Origin: Leptobrachium leishanense | Lineage: Eukaryota > Chordata > Amphibia > Anura > Megophryidae | Assembly (NCBI GenBank): GCA_009667805.1 | Contig: CM019071.1 | Location: forward strand, 45,457,593 to 45,521,592 | Length of the DNA stretch: 64,000 bases | Direction: 5' to 3' | In this document: piece by piece, positions 47,490-59,135 of the stretch | How positions within the stretch are numbered: the first letter of the stretch is position 1 | How the letters are laid out: every line of letters starts with the position of its first letter | Notes under the pieces: model-generated | The model's database searches: none | What the model saw: only the letters and a program-made list of their open reading frames with translations | Told to the model about the DNA's origin: nothing | Translations under genes and position numbers: made by a program

Positions 47490-47790
47490 CACTGATAGCT
47501 GGCAGCCAGTGACGAGACACCGATCACCTCAATTCACAAATGTTTTAAAGAAATTAGTGAGCCCTAAAATAGTGCATGGTACTGGTTGTGTGACAAGACA
47601 CAGATCACCTCAATTCACAAATGTTTTAAAGAAATTAGTGAGCCCCAAAAAGACTTGCTGGCACAGTGACAAGACACAGAAGATCACCTCAATTCACAAA
47701 TGTTTTCAATAAAGTTGTAAACCCCCAAAAAAATTGCTGGCACAGTGACAAGACACACATCACCTAAATTCCCTGATATTTGATAGAAAT
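47490..47790. repeat. Tandem repeat, unit about 80-90 bp
   Basis: Three to four copies containing ATCACCTCAATTCACAAATG and an AAGAAATTAGTGAGCCC block, preceded by a GTGACAAGACAC unit. A related but shorter-unit array in inverse orientation is near 60755-60960. Confidence 0.8.
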
Positions 47791-48365
<575 letters not shown>

Positions 48366-48573
48366 GTCCAAAGGTTCACATACTTTTTCCACCCTGCACT
48401 GTGAATGTTTACATGTTCTGTTCAATAAAAACATATAATGTTTGTGTTGTATTATTTTAAGCAGACTGTGTTTTTCAAATTGTTGTGACTTAGATGAAGA
48501 TCAGAGCACATTTTATGACCAATTGATGCAAAACTCCACGTAATCCCAAAAGGGTTCACATACTTTTTCTTGC

Positions 48574-48578
<5 letters not shown>

Positions 48579-48611
<33 letters not shown>
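48579..48611. repeat. (TA)n microsatellite at the Tc1 insertion site
   Basis: About sixteen TA units directly adjoining the right Tc1 end. Tc1 elements insert at TA. Confidence 0.9.
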
Positions 48612-48614
<3 letters not shown>

Positions 48615-49811
48615 CAATACAGGGTAAAGTTTTCCCGGACGCATATAATTTATTCATGTTTACGGGCAGTGCATGAAAAATCCAACCCTGCAGACTAATC
48701 CATATGCTGCAGGAATAAAATCAAAAAGGAATCAAGTCCTTCATATGGCATATGTGTTATACATGTTGCAGAGCAGCACTTTTCCCTGTGCTCCCCTCTG
48801 CATGAAATAGTGATATGTGTCCTCAGAAACATGGCTGATGTGATAAGTCTAGTTATATAAAATACATAGGATGCACGTTTCTTTTCATTCCCAATAGAAA
48901 TGCAGACAAAATTTAACCGATACGTATTTCGGAAGCAAGTCCGAAATAACGAATCGGTTACATTCGAAACGGAACAAAACAACAAATTCAGTTTCTATGA
49001 ATCAATTCATATTCCGTTTCACAGATTCAGCAGCACCGCGTCCCTGTCCATTAGCCGTGGTGCTGCATCTGTTGTATTCAGTAGACATGTGCACAGCACA
49101 AAATTTTGTTTTGGACGAATGCATTAGTCCAAAAACGCAATTTAGTTAGCAACTAAAGAAATTTGTTTCCAGTTCTTTAGTATGAAAACGAATTTCATTC
49201 GTCCGAAAACCAGCAGATACAATTAATATTGTAGTGGTGGCTCCTCAGAGGGTTGAGATCGGCTGCTTGTTAAAGTATGCTTGTTAAAGTATCTCTCACT
49301 CTCAGCACAATGTGTCTGGCAAAGCTGTTACAGTAACTGAGTGCTGCTCATCACAGCCCTCAGAGTTTCAGTAAAACTAGTAAATAATATTTTTATATAT
49401 AAGAGGTTATAACAATATTATTTCCTTGCTTTACTGAAACTCAGCGCTGTGATGAGCAGCAGTTACTGTAACAGCTGAGTCTGATACATTGTACTGAGAG
49501 ATAATGTAACAAGCAGCCAATATCAGCGCTCACAGCCACTGGATTTAAAGGGCTAAAAAAGTAAATAAAAAAATGCTCCTCTCTGTATAATGTATAGAAC
49601 ATCCTCCTGCATTAATTAATTGCTTAGAACATCCTCCAGCATTAATAATTGCTGTCTCCTTCACTCAATGTAATATTACAAAAAGAACTGAAACTAAAAT
49701 GTAATGCATTTTCCTTTAATTTCTTTCATTTTTTTGGACCGAACAGTTTCGTATCTCTTGAGTCATGCGAAAACTAAAATTATCCCAAAATTCAGACAAA
49801 ATCGTTTTAGT
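48612..49811. other. Sequence between Tc1 and the Gmr1-like element
   Basis: No gene recognised. Contains a foldback (about 49245-49520) with arms CAGTAACTGAGTGCTGCTCA and near complement. A GTAGACATGTGCACAGCAC block near 49081 resembles a hAT-like end, but its partner was not found. P450 exon 2 was looked for here and not seen. Confidence 0.45.
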
Positions 49812-50252
49812 ACGGTCACAGGGGGCTCTATAGCACAGTACTCTAGGGCAATACATTTGGCACACAGTCTCTTTCCATGGTTTAGCGTTTATTTGTTGGC
49901 CTTCACAGAATAACAAAATAAAACAGAAAACAAAGCCTAACTTGTCTGAGTTCTTACTAACAAAATAATGGTAATCTTTGCCAACCTTTTCTTTTGGGAA
50001 GCTGCCAACCTCAGCACTTCACCAGGTCGGCTGCTGCTTGTCTGGCTCGCTCTCAAATCAAATCAATCTCCTCAACCTCTCCCTGGTTCCTCACACCCAG
50101 GAAACATTTTTAATTAGCAGGTGTGGAGACCTTGCAGCACAGAGGAACAATTTAAAACACGTATTTTCCTCCTGGGTTTAAACAGCCAAGTCCTCTCCTA
50201 CAAACATAGGGGGAATGTACACACCGTCCCACCCCATTCCCCTTACCTGATC
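49812..50252 (-). repeat. Probable 3' LTR of the Gmr1-like element
   Basis: On the minus strand a purine tract GGGAGGGGGGAT directly precedes TGTGATCAGGTAAGGGG, taken as the LTR start. An AATAAACGC block near 49889 is a polyadenylation candidate. The far boundary is uncertain. Confidence 0.55.
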
Positions 50253-51804
50253 ACATATCCCCCCTCCCAGCTCAGACCCATCGGGGCAAGTGGCCTTAGA
50301 CCATAGGAAATGAACTCTGGAGAGGCCATCAGCATTACCCTGGGCCATACCAACCCGGTGCTCCATCGAGAACCGGTAGGGCTACAGACTAAGAAACCAC
50401 CTGGTTACTCTGGCATTCTTTACTTTATTTTGTCTCATCCATGTCAACGGTGCATGGTCAGTAATCAGTAAAAACTGCCTCCCTAGCAGGTAATACCTCA
50501 AAATCTCTAGAGACCACTTAATCGCCAGACACTCTCTCAACTACGGAGTATCTCAGCTCATGAGAATCCAGTTTCCGGCTCAGATACATGACCGAATGGT
50601 ACTCTCCTCCATGCACCTGAGAGAGAACAGCACCCAAATCCAAATCTGATGCATCTGCTTGTACGACAAATTTTTTGAGAAATCCAGAGCTACCAAAATA
50701 GGGCTTGCACACGAGGCTTCTTTCAGGATCTGAAAGGCATGTTCTGCCTCCAGGGTCCACTTGACCATGATGGGGCTTTTAGCTCTAGTAAGCTCCGTCA
50801 AAGAGCTGGCAATGGTGGCAAAATTGGGAATAAACCGACGATAATAGCCTGATAAACACAGGAATGCTCTCACTTGCTTCTTGGTGATGGGACATGGCCA
50901 ATTGGCTATGGCATCCTCTTTACTTTGCTGGGATTTAAGGAGCCCACAACCAATTGTATATCCCAGATATTTGGCCTCTTCCAAACCCAAAGCGCAATTT
51001 GCAGGGTTAGCAGTTAGACTGGCAGCCCGGATACTATCCACTACTGCCTGAACCCTAGACAGATGTGTTTCCCAGTCCTCACTGTGAATCACTACGTCGT
51101 CAAGGTATGCAGCTGCATACTCTCGATGGGGCCTAGGTATCCTATCCATCATACGCTGGAATGTGGCTGGAGCACCATGTAACCCAAATGGCAGTACTCT
51201 GTACTGAAATAACCCCTCAGGGGTAGAAAAGGCGGTCTTTTCCCTTGCTTTCGCTGCCAAGGGAACCTGCCAGTAGCCTTTGGTCAAATCCAGCGTGCTT
51301 AAATATCTGTCTCTAACCAACCTTTCAATTAGCTCATCAACCCGAGGCATAGGGTAGGCATTAAACTTCGATATTTCATTCAGTTTATGGAAGTCATTAC
51401 AAAATCTTATTTCCCCGTTCGGCTTGGGCAGCAACACAATTGGGTTGTTCCATTTTTTATTTTTTTTGAGAAAGTATTTTACCAGGAAGGATACATTGAG
51501 ATTTCTCTAGTTTTCAAGTATGTCCTGGGTCACTTTGCGAGACTTCTATAACGCCCATCTCGAGCATCTTTTTCACCTCTGCGCTAACAGCTTACCTTCT
51601 AGCCTCTAGCATCCTTTACAGTTTTAGATTAATCTTTTTCCCGGGCTCCGTAATGATGTCATGGGGATAACATGTGTTTTTCCTGGTACTGGGGGAAACA
51701 CATCTGTTCTTAGACACAAACTCCTTCACTTCCTGTTTCTGATGAGGGGCAAGGGTCTCAGCAATATACACCTCAGGTTCCTTCCCACTAGTGGCATAAG
51801 TGGG
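50253..51804 (-). pseudogene. Reverse transcriptase-RNase H of the Gmr1-like element
   Basis: Reverse transcriptase with LDLTKGYWQVPL and the catalytic YLDD in YAAAYLDDVVIHSE (51437-50580 frame, residues 111-114), then GYYRRFIPNF. A frameshift near 50670 leads to RNase H (VQADASDLDLGAVLSQ, later TDHAPLTWM and NADGLSR). At least one further stop in the RNase H region and the 57-bp repeat insertion upstream show that it is inactive. Upstream of the RT the frame continues through EPEVYIAETLAPHQ and DIITEPGKKINLK, the usual linker before RT. Confidence 0.88.
51474..51530. repeat. Short dispersed repeat, copy 2
   Basis: TTTTACCAGGAAGGATACAT ... CAAGTATGTCCTGGGT, nearly identical to 9352-9410, inserted in the RT frame of the Gmr1-like element. 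Confidence 0.65.
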
Positions 51805-52920
51805 TGTAGCGATGTGTTAAAGTTTACTGTGGCAGTACCCATTTTTGGCCACAAGATGGAGACTATCACGATTAAAGACCCTGGACACTTGAACTACATG
51901 TCCATGCATGCTTTGCGAAGAAACAGGAAGTGGGTGGGTTTGTGGAGAGCTGTACATCCTGCACCTCGTGGAGAACAGGCAGAGGGCGCCAGGGAGTCAA
52001 GGAGAGCGGATGCACAAAGTAAAGAGAGAGACCAAAGATAGGCCGGAGCAGACACAGAGGATCGGGCTTCAGGATTGGCTCACTCAGCTTGTGGGACACA
52101 GACCTCACCCTCTATGCTATTCAAGTGCAGCTGAAGGAGAGAAGACCCCAGGAGTGAGGAGTACCGCGGTCGATCGAAGCGGGGAGCAGGCGGTAAGCTG
52201 GATGAGTCGCGGCTGACAGACAGAGGGCCAGACAACAGATCGCGGTGGTCGGCATCCCCCGGCAACATCGAGCGGAGAGGCGTCCTGGGCCAACCGAATC
52301 TAAAGCTTGCGCTGGATGGGTGAGAGCCCCAAGGCCGTGTAAATAAGAAGTGTACGCTGCTGTTTCCTTCTAAAACCCACAGGGCCCCAACTGACTAGTC
52401 GAAGACATCGCTGAAGTAAACTCACTGGCCAGTTGAGAAGTACCCGGGTACCCTACACACACAATACATATCACCTCATGTTCTGGGACTTAACCTGTGC
52501 AGGACTCATTTTTCTTTTCTGAACCGGGACAAGGGGGCAAAGTTAAAGTTACATTCCGAACATTTTTCCTCTTTTTGTTCCCGCTGCGCGTCACCGTGAT
52601 ACGAGAACTGTGTATTTTATTGTGTCCCGCTACGCGGTTTTTCCTCGAATTTCGTATCTTTTAATTTTCTGCTCGGTCGGGGGTTTTTTTCCGAAAATAC
52701 GAAGCCCTCGTGTTTTCGTTTCTTTTACCGCTACGCGTTTATCGTATTACGAAAGTACTGTAAATCTTCCTGCATATACCGTGTCTTAAGAGCTGCAAAC
52801 CTTTTAGTAAACCTTTTAAATTGTAAAACTGTCCAGCGTGTTGGAGTATATTTATTCCCTAGTGCGGGGAGACTGACCCGTGGTTCATTTTCAGCGGCTC
52901 CTCCGGGAGTGAGCGCTACA
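51805..52920 (+). repeat. 5' LTR (1116 bp)
   Basis: Begins TGTAGCGATGTG and ends GAGTGAGCGCTACA, with short inverted TGTAGCG / CGCTACA ends. Differs from the 3' LTR mainly by single-base length changes in homopolymers and one 12-13-bp duplication (TTTTAGTAAACC, near 52804). Confidence 0.95.
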
Positions 52921-52922
52921 CG

Positions 52923-52940
52923 TGGGGGCTCGTCCGGGAT
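52923..52940 (+). other. Primer-binding site, tRNA-Pro type
   Basis: TGGGGGCTCGTCCGGGAT, two bases after the LTR. It is the same 18-mer known as the tRNA-Pro primer site of gammaretroviruses such as MLV. Confidence 0.85.
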
Positions 52941-52976
52941 TCAGTCTCTGGAAAAACCGCATCTAAAGGGTTAAAT

Positions 52977-54464
52977 ATGGATCCAGACACTGCTGCCGAA
53001 TGGTGTGGGGAGCACAGTAGTCAGTTAGCATGTTGCATAGTCATGGATATTCCTGCAGACACTTGGGCCGAAGATCAGATTCGCCAGGCCGTGGCCACGC
53101 TAGCACCAGATCATCGGGGTTAATTCTGGACATTAAGAAAAACCCAGATACCTCTCACACGCATGTTCTTCTCGAATGGAGAAAAGGTATTCCAGCATGT
53201 TTTCGGGGCGCGAGCGTGAGCTGACCGATGAGGTGGAAGTCCAACTGATTCAGCCAAGTGCGCCACGTGGCGAAGCCGAAAGTGTTCCCGCGCCCAGTCC
53301 GTTGGCCATGATCGGGCCTGAATTTATCGTGGCTATTGGAGATTTGCTGGCTAAATGTCAGAAAACAAGCCCTCCTCACACTAATTTCGGTTATCGACGG
53401 TTAAGGAACTTTACAGGAAATGTACCAACTCCGGCGGGAGAAGAAACCTTTGAGGAATGGGTGGAACAGGCGATGCAGGCACTGGATGAGTGGGACGTCC
53501 CTGAGCCCAGAAAAAGCAAAGGATCACCGAGAGTTTAAAGGGACCTGCGTCAGAAGCGGTGAGAAACCTAAAACTGAGTAGAAAAGATTGTACTGCTTTG
53601 GATTATCTGAACGTTCTTGAAGAAGTGTTTGGGCGAACAGAAAAGGCAGCGGAACTAGTATATCAGTACGAACACACCTATCAGAAGAGAGGTGAGAGAA
53701 TGATTGATTACATGCGGCGCTTGGATAAGATTCTGCACCAAATACTCCTCAAGAAAGGGGCCAAACCGGCTGACGTAGATAAGATACGAATAAAGCAGAT
53801 CCTGAGGGGCTCTCAACCGTTAGATCCGGTGATGATGCAGCTGAGAAGCAGAGCAGTCAATCAAGAGTTGAAGTACCTGGAACTGATCCGAGTTGTACGA
53901 GAGGAGGAGGCTCTGCTGGAAGAGAAATCCTTCAGGCGGGGAGAAAGGGCTTATGCACAACCTGCAAGATATAACGACGGTCTGCAGCCTGAAAATGACT
54001 CGTTAGACACCTATGGATCTGACCTGGATGAACAGGAGCAGTTAGTCGGTTTTAAATTCGTCGAAAAGGCTGCTAAAGAATCGAACTCTTCTGAACGAAG
54101 CGAGTTGTTCAAGACTGTAAAGAAGGTACAGGAAGCTCAAACTGAACTGCAGAAAGCGCACGCCGAATTGTGCAGGGCGTTGATGAAGGTGACCGAGATG
54201 CAGGGGGAAATGCAAAAGTTCCTAACAGGTATGCAGACGACTGAAGTTGCCGTGGCGTCTGGTTCAAATCTCTTATCAGAACCGCAACAAGCAACCGTGT
54301 CTCCACTTTCGAGGAAGAGATGTTTCGGTTGTGGAGAAATGGGCCATTTCCGTGCGCAGTGTAAAGGCCGGAAGCCTGAGAAGGATAAAGTTGAGTGGCT
54401 GCTGAAAGCCCTAGAGGGACTGTTATCTACTCCACCAGCGGGAAACGCCAGAGGGCACCAGTAA
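52977..54464 (+). pseudogene. gag, PNMA-like, frameshifted
   Basis: Starts ATG at 52977 (MDPDTAAEWCGEHSS). Shifts frame near 53120, 53200 and 53525, and is then open from about 53530 to 54464. Conserved-looking capsid blocks EEWVEQAMQALDEWDVP, ESLKGPASEAVRNLKLS and YQKRGERMIDYMRRLDKIL recall the Gag-derived PNMA family of vertebrates. A coiled-coil stretch (KKVQEAQTELQKAHAELC) and one CCHC knuckle (CFGCGEMGHFRAQC) follow. The frameshifts may be real decay or assembly errors. The homology call rests on pattern memory only. Confidence 0.72.
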
Positions 54465-55561
54465 AGGAGCAACCTAGGTGCCCAGAAGTTGAATCTCGCT
54501 CCAAGAACCAATTTAAAACTAAGAGGGCAAGAGGGCCCAAAGTCAAGCCAACTGCTGAGCCTGCCAGAATGGAAAGAGTCACTCCCTTAGCATCCGGGTC
54601 TACGTCATGGGGAGGCAATGCACACCCAAAACTTGCACGGGCCAAGAAAAAGGCCAGGGTCCAGCAAACTGGGTCTAAGCGTCCGGATACCTCCACCAAG
54701 TTTCCTGACCAGCTGATAGGTCCTTCTCCGATTGTGCCAATCCAAGTGGAGGGAGTCTACACCAAAGCTCTGTTAGATTCAGGGGCTCAAGTGACTTTGA
54801 TTTATAAAGACTTCTATGAGAAACACTTAAAGCACATTCCTCTGCAAGAATTGAAGGATTTGGAAATATGGGGTATCGGCACTGAGAAACTCCCTTATGA
54901 CGGGTATCTGCAAGTAAGGTTGGAGATCGGATCTGAAGTCATCGGACAGTCTGGGGGCTGTGACGCCTTGGCCATTGTGTGCCCCCGACCCTCGGGTGCA
55001 AACAGAAGCTCTCTGATAGTGGGGACGAACACGGACCTAGTGCGGCGTCTCCTGACCCCCATCGTAGTGGAAGAAGGGTCAACTCAAGGAGTGCACCCCA
55101 TGTTACGACCGGTCTATCAGAGGATGGTTGAAGAACGGAAAGCACCTGCTGAGGTGGGAAGACTGTGGAGACTGGGTGGGACAGAGAAGGTTCTGCAAGC
55201 AGGAGAAGTAGCGAGCTTCCAGGTTTCAGTCAAGTTGAACGGATCGCAACCAGGCCCCTATGTGGTGCTGGGAACCGATGTCAGTCATGGGAGTGAACTC
55301 GGAGTCGAAGTAATTCCTGAAATAATCTCCACAAAAGCCTTGAAGAGAACACGAGGAAGAGTCTCGGTCAGTGTGTGCAATGTGACAGATTCTCCAGTAG
55401 TCCTTAAAGCACGAATGCCTATCGGGCAAGTAGAGTCTGCTACACCCCTCTCCACTGATTTAGGAGGGGAGTGGATAAAGAGATCTCGGATGAAAGATTC
55501 TACCCTAAAGACGCCCCCATCTCACCTGAGTGGAAGAAACGTCTTCAGTCTCAAGTTCTAA
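54395..55561 (+). CDS. pol N-terminal part: aspartic protease
   Basis: A 388-codon frame overlapping the end of gag by about 70 bases in another frame, consistent with gag-pol frameshift expression. After a basic linker, the retroviral-type protease active site appears as ALLDSGAQVTLIYKDF, and further on a SSLIVGTNTDLVRRLL block. The frame shifts near 55480 into 55471-55710 (APISPEWKKRLQSQVLKWKE, the usual pre-RT region), and near 55690 into the RT frame. The two shifts separate protease from RT in this copy. Confidence 0.82.
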   Translation: MAAESPRGTVIYSTSGKRQRAPVKEQPRCPEVESRSKNQFKTKRARGPKVKPTAEPARMERVTPLASGSTSWGGNAHPKLARAKKKARVQQTGSKRPDTSTKFPDQLIGPSPIVPIQVEGVYTKALLDSGAQVTLIYKDFYEKHLKHIPLQELKDLEIWGIGTEKLPYDGYLQVRLEIGSEVIGQSGGCDALAIVCPRPSGANRSSLIVGTNTDLVRRLLTPIVVEEGSTQGVHPMLRPVYQRMVEERKAPAEVGRLWRLGGTEKVLQAGEVASFQVSVKLNGSQPGPYVVLGTDVSHGSELGVEVIPEIISTKALKRTRGRVSVSVCNVTDSPVVLKARMPIGQVESATPLSTDLGGEWIKRSRMKDSTLKTPPSHLSGRNVFSLKF

Positions 55562-55685
55562 AGTGGAAAGAATTATTCTCGAAAGATGAGTTCGATGTGG
55601 GCCTGGCTAAGAGTACGGAACACCGCATTCGGTTGCAAGAAGACAAGCCGTTTGTGAAAGGTCAAGGCGAGTTCCGCTGGGAGAC

Positions 55686-58600
55686 TTGGATGATCTGCGA
55701 GAACAGCTAAATGAGTTGCAGAGAACCAATGTGATTCAAGAGTCCAGGAGCCCATATGCATCTCCAATAGTGCTGGTCCGGAAGAAGAATGGTTCTGTCC
55801 GCTTGTGCATAGACTATCGCACCCTGAACCGAAGAACCATCCCCGACCAATACGCCACTCCTCGGATTGAAGATGCCTTACAGTGTTTGTCTGGAGCAAA
55901 GTGGTTCAGTGTACTAGACCTTCGAAGCGGATATCATCAGATACCGATGCACCCTGAAGACAAAGAGAAAACTGCGTTCATTTGTCCACTGGGGTTCTTT
56001 GAGTTCAATAGAATGCCTCAAGGTCTGACGGGAGCTCCAGCCACGTTTCAACGGTTGATGGAGAAGACAGTCGGGGATATGAATCTAATCGAAGTGTTAG
56101 TGTACCTGGATGACATAATTGTGTTCGGGAAGACTCTGGAGGAGCATGAGCAACGTTTGGAGAAGGTCTTGAAGAGGCTCCATGAAGAGGGGTTGAAATT
56201 GTCTCTGGAGAAATGCCAGTTCTGTTTACCCTCAGTCACATATCTGGGACACGTAGTCTCGGCAGAAGGTGTTTCGACAGATCCTCGAAAGTTGGAGGCC
56301 GTAGCTTCTTGGCCTAGACCTCGAAACGTCACTGAACTTAGATCTTTCTTGGGATTCTGCTCATACTATCGAAGATTTGTGGGAGGATTTGCAAAGATAG
56401 CTCAGCCGCTGAACAAACTCCTACAGAAAGAAACCACCGAAGAAGGCTGTAAGGTCTCTGACCGAAACCCCTCCGCTCCAGGACCAAGGAAAGCTAAAGA
56501 GTCCATACAAGGTGAATGGACTAGTCAATGTGAAGGTGCGTTTGTGAAGCTGAAAGAGAATCTAACCCGAGCTCCTGTTCTGGCCTATGCGGACCCTCAC
56601 AAGCCGTATGAACTACATGTGGATGCCAGCCGAGAAGGTCTGGGAGGAGTCCTATATCAGGAGTATGATGGATTGCTGAGGCCTGTGGCGTATGTGAGCC
56701 GGAGCCTTGCGCCTTCTGAGAAGAACTATCCTACTCACAAACTGGAGTTCCTAGCCTTGAAGTGGGCAGTGGTGGACAAGTTGAAAGACTATCTGTATGG
56801 AGCTGAGTTCGTGATCAAGACGGATAATAATCCTCTCACCTATATTCTTACTACTGCGAAACTGGACGCAACGGGACATCGGTGGTTGGCCGCTCTGTCA
56901 GGGTTTCGGTTCAGCCTGAAGTATCGCCCTGGGGTGAACAATCGAGATGCTGATGCTCTGTCGAGAAGACCCTACACTACAGAATGGACTCAGGTAACTC
57001 CAGACGGGGTGCAAGCTTTGTGTCAAGGAACAGAACGCCGGGTCAAGGGAGGAGTTGAAGCGGAGGCCATAGGAGTCATGGCCGCGGCTGTTCCTGAGTT
57101 CTACTGTAACCCTACGCAATTGAGGGATGAAAATCTACCTACCTTTTCCAAGCAGGATTTGAAAGCGGATCAAGCTAGAGACCCTTTGATTGCATTGACC
57201 ATAAAGGCCCTGACTACAAACCAGCGAGAGATTCTGTTAACCAATTCCCCGGATGGAGCCAGATTGGTTTACAAAGAGTGGGAGCGGTTGAAGATGTTGG
57301 ATGGGGTGGTCTACCGAAGGGGCCCCTCGACCAATTCCGAAGAGATTCAACAGTTATTTCTCCCCACTAAACACAGGGAGAGTGTGTTGCGATCATTACA
57401 TGATGAGCATGGACATTTGGGTGCGGAGAGAACTTTTAAGTTGGTGCGAGATAGGTTTTATTGGCCTTGCATGAGGGCTGAAGTTGAGAGTTATTGCCAT
57501 TCCTGTCTGAGGTGCATTCAGAGGAAAACTCTACCAACCCGAGCTGCTCCAATGAGCCATCTACAGAGTCAGGGACCCATGGATTTGGTGTGCATTGACT
57601 TCCTGTGCTTAGAGCCGGATGCTAGTGGGCAAGGGAACATTCTGATAGTGACTGATCACTTTACCCGTTATGCCCAAGCTTTTTCTACCAAAGACCAACG
57701 CGCTCCGACAGTGGCGAAGGTGCTGATGGAAAAGTTCTTTGTTCATTACGGCCTGCCAAGAAGAATACACTCTGATCAGGGAAGAGACTTTGAAAGTAGA
57801 TTGGTCGGGCAATTGCTGGAGTTGTTGGGAATTCAAAAGACTCGAACTACGCCATACCACCCTCAAGGTGATGCTCAGCCTGAAAGGTTTAATCGCACGC
57901 TGCTAAATATGCTGGGGACCTTGTCTAATGTGGAGAAGCAGAGTTGGAGTCGTCACATAGCTACTCTGGTGCATGCATATAACAGTACGGAGAGTGATGC
58001 CACTGGATATTCACCGTACCGTCTTATGTTCGGAAGAGAAGCTCGACTGCCGGTTGATTTGGCATTTGGGTTATCTCTAGACCAGACGTCGGTAGCTTCT
58101 CATAAAAACTATGTGGATAGACTTCGGAAGAATCTGGCTTCTGCGTTTGAACAGGCTCGTTTGACGTCAGGTAACAGGGAGCAAAGGAACAAGAAGAACT
58201 ATGATCTGAAGGTTCGAGTACAGGATTTACAACCCGGTGATAGGGTTCTGTTGAAGAATTTGGGTGCTGCTGCGAGACACAAGCTGGCGGATAGATGGAG
58301 TTCTCAGGTTTACATTGTTTGCAAACAACTGCCAGGTTTGCCGGTGTATCAGATTCGCCCTGATGGAAAGGCTGGTCCCCTCAAGAATTGGCACCGAAAT
58401 CACTTGTTACCATTGAGAGAGGCTGTGAGGGTACCAGTGGAAAACGAACTTCCTCCGGCGAATCCGCGTGCTCCACTTGTCCCTCCTGTTACTCGGTCTC
58501 AACAGACCCGGGCTGTCGAAGAGAGCGAAAGGGACAGTGAGGAAGAAAGTTTCTGTCTGGACTGGATACGTTCACCGGAGCCTGAAGATATTACCTCAGT

Positions 58601-59057
58601 TCCGGAACGATGGGAGAGTAATCTGAGGCCTGAGGCTCCTGAATTCTTGTTGGAAGTCCCTGAGACTGTTGATATCTCTGAGCCGCTTGAATTTCAGTGG
58701 GAAGCCCCTGAGGCTGTGGGGATCCCGGTAGCTCCGGAAGCTTATTCAGGTGATTACGGTTCTATGCCTTCACTGGAGGGATCATACTCTGAAGAAACGT
58801 CTGCTCCAGTGATAGAAAGAGAAATTGAGCCAACGCCCATAGTACTTCCACCTGAAGAGGAACGGAGGGAGCCTGAACAAAAACGCTCTATTCGGCCGCC
58901 CCAGCGTCTTACCTATGACTCACCCGGACATAGCACTGAAGAGGCCATCACCACTGTACAGAGATTGCCCGAAGTGTCTGCTTTGTTAGCTGAGGTAGCC
59001 CAGAACATGAATCAGCTTGAGAAAGTGTTTCTAACCCACTGCATGTATGCTGTATAA
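55686..59057 (+). CDS. pol: reverse transcriptase, RNase H, integrase
   Basis: 1123 codons open. RT: VLDLRSGYHQIP (about 76-87), MPQGLTGAPATFQRL, catalytic YLDD at 140-143. RNase H: HVDAS (Asp 313), KLEFLALKW (Glu 354), TDNNPL (Asp 380), NRDADALSR. Integrase: zinc-binding His/Cys block around 572-610 (HDEHGHLGAERTF, CHSCLRC), catalytic Asp 638, Asp 697 (IHSDQGR) and Glu 733 (QPERFNR), the last two separated by 35 residues as in DD35E enzymes, and a C-terminal PLKNWHRNHLLPL block. A Pro/Glu-rich tail of about 190 residues without recognised domain follows. All visible catalytic residues are intact. The beginning of RT is in the preceding frame. Confidence 0.96.
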   Translation: MDDLREQLNELQRTNVIQESRSPYASPIVLVRKKNGSVRLCIDYRTLNRRTIPDQYATPRIEDALQCLSGAKWFSVLDLRSGYHQIPMHPEDKEKTAFICPLGFFEFNRMPQGLTGAPATFQRLMEKTVGDMNLIEVLVYLDDIIVFGKTLEEHEQRLEKVLKRLHEEGLKLSLEKCQFCLPSVTYLGHVVSAEGVSTDPRKLEAVASWPRPRNVTELRSFLGFCSYYRRFVGGFAKIAQPLNKLLQKETTEEGCKVSDRNPSAPGPRKAKESIQGEWTSQCEGAFVKLKENLTRAPVLAYADPHKPYELHVDASREGLGGVLYQEYDGLLRPVAYVSRSLAPSEKNYPTHKLEFLALKWAVVDKLKDYLYGAEFVIKTDNNPLTYILTTAKLDATGHRWLAALSGFRFSLKYRPGVNNRDADALSRRPYTTEWTQVTPDGVQALCQGTERRVKGGVEAEAIGVMAAAVPEFYCNPTQLRDENLPTFSKQDLKADQARDPLIALTIKALTTNQREILLTNSPDGARLVYKEWERLKMLDGVVYRRGPSTNSEEIQQLFLPTKHRESVLRSLHDEHGHLGAERTFKLVRDRFYWPCMRAEVESYCHSCLRCIQRKTLPTRAAPMSHLQSQGPMDLVCIDFLCLEPDASGQGNILIVTDHFTRYAQAFSTKDQRAPTVAKVLMEKFFVHYGLPRRIHSDQGRDFESRLVGQLLELLGIQKTRTTPYHPQGDAQPERFNRTLLNMLGTLSNVEKQSWSRHIATLVHAYNSTESDATGYSPYRLMFGREARLPVDLAFGLSLDQTSVASHKNYVDRLRKNLASAFEQARLTSGNREQRNKKNYDLKVRVQDLQPGDRVLLKNLGAAARHKLADRWSSQVYIVCKQLPGLPVYQIRPDGKAGPLKNWHRNHLLPLREAVRVPVENELPPANPRAPLVPPVTRSQQTRAVEESERDSEEESFCLDWIRSPEPEDITSVPERWESNLRPEAPEFLLEVPETVDISEPLEFQWEAPEAVGIPVAPEAYSGDYGSMPSLEGSYSEETSAPVIEREIEPTPIVLPPEEERREPEQKRSIRPPQRLTYDSPGHSTEEAITTVQRLPEVSALLAEVAQNMNQLEKVFLTHCMYAV

Positions 59058-59135
59058 ACTGTGTGTAAATTGTAAAAAGATAATGTAACTGTTGTACCTC
59101 CTTGGAGAGACCCAAGAGTTCTAGGAGGGGGAGAG

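Larger units (their letters stand above)
49812..51804 (-). mobile_element. Gmr1-like Ty3/gypsy element, downstream part
   Basis: Holds reverse transcriptase, RNase H, polypurine tract and probable 3' LTR. It is continuous with 60246-60439 before the insertion at 51805-60245: removing the insertion and one TGGG restores a single reading frame across the junction. A short repeat (51474-51530) also interrupts it. Confidence 0.8.
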
